NCBI GenBank assembly: GCA_025359505.1
Contig: JANYHH010000100.1
Span: 1-32,165 of the forward strand
Source of the DNA: Deinococcales bacterium
Lineage (GTDB): Bacteria; Deinococcota; Deinococci; Deinococcales; JAAFIG01
Direction: 5' to 3'
Length of the DNA stretch: 32,165 bases
Shown here piece by piece: positions 15,135 through 22,241 of this stretch. Within the stretch, counting starts at the first letter, position 1. The number at the start of each line of letters is the position of its first letter. A program made the position numbers and the translations under genes. Under the pieces are notes generated by a model, which had not been told where the DNA came from, made no database searches, and saw nothing but the letters and a program-made list of their open reading frames with translations.

Positions 15135-15536
15135 TCATTTTGTTTGAATTCGATTCGCTCCAGACAAAGGTGAAACGTGGCGATTGTGTTGAATTGCGAA
15201 ACGCAGAGGCAGCCGTCTGGCGTTTCCTACAAGGTTAAATTGCTGACAGGTTTGCTCGAGGAAACTGCGATGGAGCTTGCTTGGTTCCAAGTTGCTGTAC
15301 GAGCCTTGATGTAAAGCGTCCAAAAACCTGAATACTTGCGCTGGCGAGGACGGATTCTGCGTGTACTTGGGTAATGTCGTGATCCTCAGCAATGCCAGTT
15401 CGACAACGCTGGGTGCGGAAAGTCGAGTTTCTTGCTGTAATTGTTCGCTCAGCCAATCGTGGCAAGCCTCGTGATGTGCAGAGTCCGCACGAAATGCGTA
15501 AATCAGAATATTTGCGTCCAGAATGAATCCGCTCAC
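15135..15536 (-). CDS. PIN-domain toxin (VapC-like), C-terminus apparently frameshifted
   Basis: The 133-residue product starts GFILDANILIYAFRADSAHH, the PIN ribonuclease signature with the first catalytic Asp, and continues SAPSVVELALLRITTLPKYT with the conserved Glu. After NLVGN the reading goes wrong: the frame gives ARRLPLR, while the frame shifted by one gives TPDGCLC and later ATFHLCLERIEF. These match the expected PIN end (VPDAYLA...ATFDRDFxRF), but with Asp residues replaced by His and Cys. A frameshift near 15220-15228 plus substitutions suggests a decaying toxin. The start overlaps the antitoxin stop by 4 bp (ATGA). An active PIN would cleave RNA, often tRNA. Confidence 0.65.
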   Translation of the reverse strand: MSGFILDANILIYAFRADSAHHEACHDWLSEQLQQETRLSAPSVVELALLRITTLPKYTQNPSSPAQVFRFLDALHQGSYSNLEPSKLHRSFLEQTCQQFNLVGNARRLPLRFAIQHNRHVSPLSGANRIQTK

Positions 15537-15793
15537 TTTACAGCGCCGAGATTCTTCAAGTCATGCTCCATTTGACTGTCTTGAATTAAGCTCTTGAGTT
15601 CTTCGGGCGAGTGTGGAAATCCGCCGCCGTCAAAAGTTGGAAACGCGACCGAACGACGCAGTTTGTTCACTTCCTGATGCAACTTCGCCTCAAGCGCGTT
15701 CTCAATAAACTTCGTGACGGTCACGCCTTCCAAAGCCGCTCGAGCTTTGGCAGCGCGGTACAAGTCGGTATTGATTCGCAACGTTGTTTTCAT
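15533..15793 (-). CDS. Ribbon-helix-helix antitoxin (VapB-like)
   Basis: The 86-residue protein begins KTTLRINTDLYRAAKARAAL and EGVTVTKFIENALE, a clear ribbon-helix-helix DNA-binding domain. The C-terminal half (FDGGGFPHSPEELKSLIQD) is the toxin-binding type of tail. It is the upstream gene of a toxin-antitoxin pair, overlapping the PIN gene by 4 bp, and would normally neutralise the toxin and repress the operon. It appears intact while the toxin seems damaged. Confidence 0.82.
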   Translation of the reverse strand: MKTTLRINTDLYRAAKARAALEGVTVTKFIENALEAKLHQEVNKLRRSVAFPTFDGGGFPHSPEELKSLIQDSQMEHDLKNLGAVK

Positions 15794-15812
15794 TTAACCC
15801 TCGAGATTGCAA

Positions 15813-15846
15813 CGAAAAAACGAAAAAGAGGCGGCTCGAGGCCACC
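15813..15846 (-). terminator. rpmB terminator
   Basis: Stem GGTGGC/GCCGCC (15830-15835 with 15841-15846) with a loop made of CTCGA; on the minus strand it is followed by CTCTTTTTCGTTTTTTCG. A CTCGAG copy spans the loop and stem edge. Confidence 0.75.
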
Positions 15847-15866
15847 CCTTCATTTCCCTCAAAGCC

Positions 15867-16106
15867 TTACTTGACAGCGATGGTGATGCCGCTGGGCAGC
15901 TTACGCATGGCTCGAGCGCTGAGCCACATCATTTGCTTCTCGCCGTTGACCATCACGGCTTTCTTTTGCAGGTTGGCGTATTTACGCACCTTTGAAATGC
16001 CGGTGGTTTTCTTACCGACGCCGCCGTCTTTCTTGGCCTTGCCGCGACGACTGACGGTGTTGATGACGATGCTGTTCTTGCCGGTGACTGCACAGGTTTT
16101 AGCCAT
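15867..16106 (-). CDS. rpmB: 50S ribosomal protein L28
   Basis: The 79-residue basic protein reads AKTCAVTGKNSIVINTVSRR and KYANLQKKAVMVNGEKQM, typical bL28 with a conserved start and the C-terminal LSARAMRKLPSG. The zinc-binding cysteines of some L28 proteins are reduced to a single Cys here. It is a structural protein of the large subunit near the E site. A GAGGAA ribosome site precedes ATG 16106. It is transcribed divergently from rpsA; the gene is single, followed by its own terminator. Confidence 0.95.
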   Translation of the reverse strand: MAKTCAVTGKNSIVINTVSRRGKAKKDGGVGKKTTGISKVRKYANLQKKAVMVNGEKQMMWLSARAMRKLPSGITIAVK

Positions 16107-16169
16107 TATGAATTCCTCACTTCTCGTAAAGCGTCTCTGAGGCTTACGCGGCTCGAGACAAACTCGAGA

Positions 16170-16199
16170 ACTGTAGCACAGACCGTCCCGTTCTGAAAA
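16170..16199 (-). promoter_or_regulatory. Possible rpmB promoter
   Basis: On the minus strand TTTTCA (16194-16199), an 18-nt spacer and TACAGT (16170-16175), about 65 nt before the rpmB start. Moderate match only. Confidence 0.4.
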
Positions 16200-16265
16200 G
16201 AGCGTTTATAGATGTTTGACTCGGGACAATTTACTCGAGCCGCATCTGCACGCTCAATTCTTTGC

Positions 16266-16294
16266 TTTACAAGACTTCGTTTTTCTTTTATACT
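16266..16294 (+). promoter_or_regulatory. rpsA promoter
   Basis: TTTACA, a 17-nt spacer and TATACT, a good vegetative-sigma promoter about 70 nt before the rpsA start; the leader has a strong TAGGAGGA ribosome site at 16349-16356. Confidence 0.7.
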
Positions 16295-16364
16295 TAGAGG
16301 GTTGCGTTCTCGCTGACCAAATTGGTTTGCAGCGAAGTGGCATTCCTGTAGGAGGAATTCGGAA

Positions 16365-18233
<1,869 letters not shown>

Positions 18234-18253
18234 TCGAACTTGAAACTCGAGAG

Positions 18254-18279
18254 GGCGGCCCAAACGGGTCGCCTTTTTT
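18254..18279 (+). terminator. rpsA terminator
   Basis: GGCGGCCC, loop AAAC, GGGTCGCC, then six T residues. The zinc-ribbon gene on the other strand ends 6 bp later, so it may act in one direction only. Confidence 0.88.
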
Positions 18280-18284
18280 CGTGG

Positions 18285-19109
18285 CTAGAACGTTAATGAA
18301 TCTTGAGATTTTGCTTTCAACATGGCGATTTCAACCTCGAGCTGTTGGCGTTCCTCGAGAGTTGGCGCTTTGTTCTTCGCGCGACATAGGTACTCGCGGG
18401 TGCGCGGGTCGTCGAATTGCTGCATTAGCGCTGCTGCTGTTTTTAAATACTTGAAGGGATTGGCATCTGTCCGAGCGAGATAAATCAAATTGTCAAGCCT
18501 TTTGCGATCTCGTTTGGCATGGCGACAGGTTTTGCACGTGGTGATATGACTGTACTGGTTGATGACGAAAACCTCGTATGCCCAGCGTTGTTCTCCTCGA
18601 GTGTAAACGAACTCTTCCTCACAGGTAAAGCACTGAAGCAGGTAGTCAAAATAAACGAATGGCGAACCCATTCGATAGGCAATCTCAAAATCAGCGTACT
18701 CGGCGCGTCCGCTAGAGATGCACGCATCACAGGCCCACCGTTGGGGCGAAAGGCGAAAATCCGAGGGAGAACGCTGATTGGTGTCGCGTATAGAGTAAAG
18801 CATGAATTGCTGCCCAGCATCTCCCAAACTTGTGATAGGTAAATCGCTGTATTTGTACATCTGTCTACGAACAACCGCAGCAATCCACAGATTGCGTTGA
18901 ATATGCAAAAGTGATTGCTGCTCAATTGTTTGCACCTTAGTTTGGCAGCAGGGGCAACGGGCAATATAGTCATTGCGAAAATTTGGATGACTCGCGTCAA
19001 ATGGTTGAAATCCGAAATTATCATCGGATGCGACAGCCGCTCGGTATGCCAGAAGCCATTCTTGCGCCCACGAGCCTTCGAGATAACGACGGTCAGACTT
19101 TACTGGCAT
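18285..19109 (-). CDS. Zinc-ribbon protein of unknown function
   Basis: The 274-residue protein carries three CxxC pairs that look like zinc sites: CPCC (about residue 52), CDAC (about 130) and, near the middle, CFTCEEEFVYTRGEQRWAYE followed by CKTC. The last part matches the zf-trcl type probable zinc-binding domain (CxxCxxxFxFTxxEQxxY...CxxC). ATG 19109 has a clear AAGGAG site, with a possible TAGACT -10 upstream. The first 500 bp contain no CTCGAG and the base composition is lower in G+C than its neighbours, so it may be acquired. No enzymatic motif is recognised; a nucleic-acid or regulatory role is possible. Confidence 0.7.
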   Translation of the reverse strand: MPVKSDRRYLEGSWAQEWLLAYRAAVASDDNFGFQPFDASHPNFRNDYIARCPCCQTKVQTIEQQSLLHIQRNLWIAAVVRRQMYKYSDLPITSLGDAGQQFMLYSIRDTNQRSPSDFRLSPQRWACDACISSGRAEYADFEIAYRMGSPFVYFDYLLQCFTCEEEFVYTRGEQRWAYEVFVINQYSHITTCKTCRHAKRDRKRLDNLIYLARTDANPFKYLKTAAALMQQFDDPRTREYLCRAKNKAPTLEERQQLEVEIAMLKAKSQDSLTF

Positions 19110-19143
19110 TCACTCAGCTCCTTGAAGAAATTAGTCTAGCGCC

Positions 19144-19635
19144 TCACTCGAATGGGCCGACCAGTTCGCCGTACATTTCTGGCGGCAGCGGATGCCCTAG
19201 CACTCGAGCCAGCGCCAGCAACTGCCCTTTGTGATGGAACTCGTGCGTGATCGGGCGGAAAATCACCCAGCGCTGCGTCAGTTGCAACGTCTCCGTGCGG
19301 TATTGGCGCGTGAACATCGCGTCTGGATCGCTGAACTTCGCAAAGGCTTCCCCGAGCAGCGCGTCCACTTGCTGGAAACGCGCTCGCATCGCGGCGACAT
19401 CGGGGAAATCAGTGGCGGGACGCTCGAGCGCCGAGCGCGGATACTCCAAGCCCATCACGCCGACCCACAGCAGGTAGCCAAACGCAATGTGCGCGTGAAT
19501 GTTTCGCAGGCTGCCATACGCGAAATCAGCCCGCTCGAGCGTGTACACCTTATTCGGCACGGTCTCGAGGAACGCGAACAGATTCTCACGGGTGCGGCGC
19601 ACCCAGTCGTACTCGAGCTTCAAATCGGTCATCAC
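19144..19635 (-). CDS. DinB-fold (DUF664-like) protein
   Basis: The 163-residue protein resembles the DinB/YfiT-like four-helix metal-binding superfamily: LKLEYDWVRRTRENLFAFLE, a first His in NIHAHIAFGYLLW, and the late pair HEFHHKGQLLALARVLG. The three His residues are the usual divalent-metal ligands. Members include thiol-dependent transferases and DNA-damage-induced proteins; which activity applies here is unknown. GTG 19635 is 6 nt after a TATGCT -10 box, with ATG 19632 directly behind, so either may be used. It follows the DUF4388 gene by 14 bp. Confidence 0.8.
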   Translation of the reverse strand: MMTDLKLEYDWVRRTRENLFAFLETVPNKVYTLERADFAYGSLRNIHAHIAFGYLLWVGVMGLEYPRSALERPATDFPDVAAMRARFQQVDALLGEAFAKFSDPDAMFTRQYRTETLQLTQRWVIFRPITHEFHHKGQLLALARVLGHPLPPEMYGELVGPFE

Positions 19636-19641
19636 ACCGAC

Positions 19642-19647
19642 AGCATA
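19642..19647 (-). promoter_or_regulatory. -10 box TATGCT of the DinB-like gene (leaderless type)
   Basis: TATGCT on the minus strand, 6 nt before GTG 19635, in the short gap after the DUF4388 stop codon. Confidence 0.45.
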
Positions 19648-19649
19648 AA

Positions 19650-20603
19650 TCAGTATTCCTCGAGCAGCCGCTCCAACTCGCGCTTGCCGTGCTGCACAGC
19701 CGCGAAGTTATTGCGGTACAGATTGGTGACGATGCCCGCCGCATCGGTCAGCTCCAAGCGATTAACTTGCGCGATCTGATACGCGCTTTGCACGCCGTCC
19801 AGCGCATCCAAAAACAGCGCGGCTTTGGCGTTGATGCCCGTGCGTGGCACGTTGAGTTTACGCATCACCAGCGTCTGCAAACCGTTGACTGCTGCCGGTT
19901 CGATCAACTCGAGTTGCAGGAGTTGCACCGCCGCGCGGTACGCCCGCAAGCGAGCGCTCTCGCGGGCAAGCGACAAGTGCATGACCTCGAAGTGGCGCAT
20001 CACCGCTGACAATGGGCGACGCCCATTGAGCAGCGCACAAACCGCCCATTGCTCGTTGGTCAGTTGCACGCTGTCGCGCAGGCATTGCAAGCGCATCCGC
20101 AGCACTGCGCTGAGCGCCAGCACGCCCGCTTCGACTTCCTTCGCGGCGCTCGAGGCTTCCAAGAGCGCGTCTTTCACGCGCACCTGCGGCGAGAATTGAT
20201 TGGCGACGACCTCATCCTCGAGCATCGTGAAACTGATGGGTTTCTCGGATAAGAGCAGGTTGACCGCTAGTTTGACCTGCGTCTCCAATGCGCTCAGCAG
20301 TGCGTCGGGCGCGACGTTGAACGGATGCTTGGTCAGCACCTCACCAAGCGAGCGCTGCTGCTGCACGAAAATCGCGTCCGCGAGTTGCGTTTCGGTCAGC
20401 ACGCCACGCCGCACCAAAATGCTGCCGAGCGGTTCAGCACCGGCCGCGCCGACGATCTCACCGTTCAGAAAACGCAATTTAATCGCGCTCGGCTCGAGTA
20501 AAACCGCGCCGGTAAAACTCACGTCGCTCAGGTTCTCCAAAAATGCTTCGATGTTGAGGTTCGTGAAATCGCTGCTGGGTGAGGGTGAAACGGTCTGCGG
20601 CAT
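19650..20603 (-). CDS. DUF4388-domain protein
   Basis: The 317-residue protein starts with a DUF4388 (PATAN-like) domain: NIEAFLENLSDVSFTGAVLL, then LRFLNGEIVGA and GAEPLGSILVRRGVLTETQL. The middle (AIFVQQQRSLGEVLTKH) and the rest are helical with a possible winged-helix-like segment (NEQWAVCALLNGRRPLSAV). DUF4388 proteins are frequent in Deinococcus and delta-proteobacteria and are thought to act in signalling or gliding complexes; no function is proven here. ATG 20603 lies 5 nt after a TAGTCT -10 box. It is divergent from the T-box leader. Confidence 0.8.
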   Translation of the reverse strand: MPQTVSPSPSSDFTNLNIEAFLENLSDVSFTGAVLLEPSAIKLRFLNGEIVGAAGAEPLGSILVRRGVLTETQLADAIFVQQQRSLGEVLTKHPFNVAPDALLSALETQVKLAVNLLLSEKPISFTMLEDEVVANQFSPQVRVKDALLEASSAAKEVEAGVLALSAVLRMRLQCLRDSVQLTNEQWAVCALLNGRRPLSAVMRHFEVMHLSLARESARLRAYRAAVQLLQLELIEPAAVNGLQTLVMRKLNVPRTGINAKAALFLDALDGVQSAYQIAQVNRLELTDAAGIVTNLYRNNFAAVQHGKRELERLLEEY

Positions 20604-20608
20604 GATTC

Positions 20609-20614
20609 AGACTA
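20609..20614 (-). promoter_or_regulatory. -10 box TAGTCT of the DUF4388 gene (leaderless type)
   Basis: TAGTCT on the minus strand, 5 nt before ATG 20603. Confidence 0.5.
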
Positions 20615-20658
20615 AGGTTTCGAGCGCCCAAAATTTGTGCGTTTCACGCGCTGCCCCA

Positions 20659-20687
20659 TTGACCCGTGAGCCTCGAGTGCGTACAAT
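20659..20687 (+). promoter_or_regulatory. Promoter of the T-box leader
   Basis: TTGACC, a 17-nt spacer (holding one CTCGAG) and TACAAT: a near-consensus vegetative promoter. Transcription would start near 20694, just before the T-box structure. Confidence 0.8.
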
Positions 20688-20804
20688 CACGGCTGGCATT
20701 GACGGGAACAGTAGCGGTTGGCACGTCACAGAGCGAGCGGCGGATGGTGAGAGCGCCGCGACCCGACCAACACGCGAAGATCACCCCAGAGCCAGACGGA
20801 AGAA

Positions 20805-20831
20805 CGTAGGGGCGAACCGCGTGTTCGCCCG
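20805..20831 (+). repeat. Dispersed hairpin element, copy C (inside the T-box leader)
   Basis: CGTAGGGGCGAACCG followed by CGTGTTCGCCCG; stem GGGCGAAC/GTTCGCCC. It occupies the linker between stem I and the antiterminator, apparently without destroying either. Confidence 0.85.
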
Positions 20832-20961
20832 CACCAGTAGAACCGTCACGGACGCGCCCGTACTGCGCGAGTTGTTCCCTCGAGACAGGGTGGACGATGT
20901 GAGGCTCGAGGCAGTGATGCTTGGAGCGAAGTTGGGTGGTAACGCGCTTGTGAAAGCGTCC

Positions 20962-20993
20962 CGACACAGTGAGTTTTTGCTGTGTCGTTTTTT
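20962..20993 (+). terminator. T-box terminator
   Basis: CGACACAG / CTGTGTCG stem with a T-rich loop, followed by six T residues. Its first bases CGAC also belong to the antiterminator (CCCGAC). Confidence 0.88.
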
Positions 20994-21018
20994 GTTTTGG
21001 AAAGCAAGGTGAACCGAT

Positions 21019-21501
21019 TTGCAATTTGATGAAACGTCCGTCGTCACACCCGCGTATTTCGCCTCGAGCGTCGTCGTGCTTGATGAATCGCTACGAATTT
21101 TACTCGTGCTGGAAGACAAACCCAATATTAAACAAGGACTCTGGGGAACTCCGGGCGGCGGTATCGAGTCTGGAGAACTGCCGATTGATGCCGCAAAGCG
21201 CGAGCTATTTGAAGAAACCGGCTTACAAAATTTGCAATTGCATTTTCTCGAGTCGTTCCTCAATCGTGGTGATCGCGAGGATTTGTTGATGTGCTATACC
21301 TTCGCCGTTCAAATTCACTCGAGCCGTGAAATTAATCCCGTGATGACCGACGAAATTCTGCAAACACGCTGGGTTGACAAGCTCGAGTTCGACGCGATGT
21401 ACGCCAACAAAATCATTCGGTCACATCTCACCAAACTTTTCGTAGAAAGCGCATTTGGGGCTATCAAGGCGTTCACCACAGATCTGGGAGAACCAGCATG
21501 A
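21019..21501 (+). CDS. Nudix hydrolase
   Basis: The 160-residue protein has a complete Nudix box, GGIESGELPIDAAKREL then FEETGL (G-x5-E-x7-REL-x-EE-x-G-L), so it should hydrolyse a nucleoside diphosphate linked to another group, with Mg. The substrate is not predictable. The start is TTG 21019: AAGGTG lies 7-8 nt upstream and no ATG fits. It is the first gene behind the Ile T-box terminator, so its expression should rise in isoleucine starvation. It contains CTCGAG copies and normal base composition, so it looks resident. Its stop overlaps the ATG of the next mini-frame (ATGA). Confidence 0.88.
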   Translation: MQFDETSVVTPAYFASSVVVLDESLRILLVLEDKPNIKQGLWGTPGGGIESGELPIDAAKRELFEETGLQNLQLHFLESFLNRGDREDLLMCYTFAVQIHSSREINPVMTDEILQTRWVDKLEFDAMYANKIIRSHLTKLFVESAFGAIKAFTTDLGEPA

Positions 21502-21581
21502 CCCAAGAGTCTAAATCGATGTTCAACGAAGTATCATCACAACCCGATTGCAAATCCCTCGAGGCAGGGTGGACGGCGTGA
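21498..21581 (+). pseudogene. Duplicated 5' end of ileS (27-codon relic)
   Basis: From ATG 21498 the frame reads MTQESKS then MFNEVSSQPDCKSLEAGW and stops. The true IleRS starts MKFTEVNSQPDYKSLESG, so residues from FNEV to SLE are a diverged copy of the ileS start. At CCCTCGAG the similarity to ileS ends and similarity to the T-box leader begins, which gives the sudden stop. It may still be translated by coupling to the Nudix gene (ATGA overlap). Confidence 0.8.
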
Positions 21582-21640
21582 GGCTCGAGATAGACATGCT
21601 AGAGCAAAGTTGGTCGGAGCCACGTTCATTGAACGGTTTA
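21557..21640 (+). repeat. Second, degenerate copy of the T-box 3' half
   Basis: Bases 21557-21616 align with 20877-20936 (CCCTCGAGACAGGGTGGACG in the intact leader versus CCCTCGAGGCAGGGTGGACG here, and so on) at about 80% identity by eye. The antiterminator region has drifted: GTTGGTCGGAGCCACG in place of GTTGGGTGGTAACGCG, and a small hairpin ACGTTC-ATT-GAACG is kept. No terminator remains. Stem I and the specifier are not duplicated. It should no longer act as a riboswitch. Confidence 0.8.
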
Positions 21641-21653
21641 GAAAGGGGAAAGT

Positions 21654-22241
21654 ATGCAACCACAATTTAAGCTAGATTGGCGATCCTTATTTTTAATGCT
21701 AGCTCTATTTTTACCAGTTTTAGAAGTGATTATTACAGATCATATATCGGTATCCTTCAGATCCAAAGATGTCTACGATTTGACGGAAAAAGGTGTTATA
21801 TCTCAAACTCTAAAAATAAAGGAATTTCCCACGTTTAACGCTTTAAAAAGTGTAAACTATTCAGCCTACATATCGAATCAAAGTAACTTTTCGAATGACT
21901 TTCCAAAAGCGAGATTGAGGGAAATATTAATTAGGAGTTTTTTACCATTTTTCCTTTTGATTATTATGTTCTCGGATTCGTATAAAAATCAGGGAGATAA
22001 AAAGAAATTCGAGCAGCTTAACAATCTTGGAATTGGATTTTCATTTTTCGCTTTCTTTTTTTCTATTTTGGATAACAATTGGTTGATTCATATATTCTTT
22101 TCAGAAGTTTTTTCAAAGATTTTACTCGTAGATAGCTATGATCAGTCCAGCATCGCATTAAATTACATTATTCCCTTAATAGCTCTTTTTAGCTTTCTCT
22201 ATCAAAGACGAAAAACGGTGGCAGAAGGAGTCAGTACGTGA
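21654..22241 (+). CDS. AT-rich predicted membrane protein inserted before ileS
   Basis: The 195-residue protein has about four hydrophobic segments (10-27, 94-108, 124-141, 170-184) and no recognised family. Two sampled lines are 30-33% G+C, about half the level of neighbouring genes, and no CTCGAG occurs in it, although ileS has more than thirty. It is thus a likely foreign gene. AAGGGG is a good ribosome site before ATG 21654. Its last codons overlap the ileS GTG by 4 bp (GTGA), so ileS translation is now coupled to it. It lies in the second cargo slot between the degenerate T-box half and ileS. Confidence 0.75.
   Translation: MQPQFKLDWRSLFLMLALFLPVLEVIITDHISVSFRSKDVYDLTEKGVISQTLKIKEFPTFNALKSVNYSAYISNQSNFSNDFPKARLREILIRSFLPFFLLIIMFSDSYKNQGDKKKFEQLNNLGIGFSFFAFFFSILDNNWLIHIFFSEVFSKILLVDSYDQSSIALNYIIPLIALFSFLYQRRKTVAEGVST

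Larger units (their letters stand above)
20694..20993 (+). ncRNA. Ile-specific T-box riboswitch leader
   Basis: Stem I shows the loop-E pair AGTA (20710-20713) and GAA (20776-20778), joined by GCG/CGC pairs, followed directly by the specifier ATC (20780-20782), an isoleucine codon. The upper stem has GAGCGAGCGGCGG, GGTGAGAG and CGCCGC, the usual AG-bulge and terminal-loop region. The antiterminator is GTTGGG-TGGTAAC-GCG...GCG-TCCCGAC with the T-box bulge TGG(T) that pairs with the tRNA 3' end. The terminator starts within the same CGAC, so the two exclude each other. A dispersed hairpin element (20805-20831) sits between stem I and the antiterminator. Uncharged tRNA-Ile should allow read-through into the Nudix gene, the AT-rich gene and ileS. 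Confidence 0.9.

Noticed and set aside
21557-21640. Second working T-box
   Set aside because: Stem I and the specifier are missing, the TGG bulge is changed to CGG and no terminator follows.
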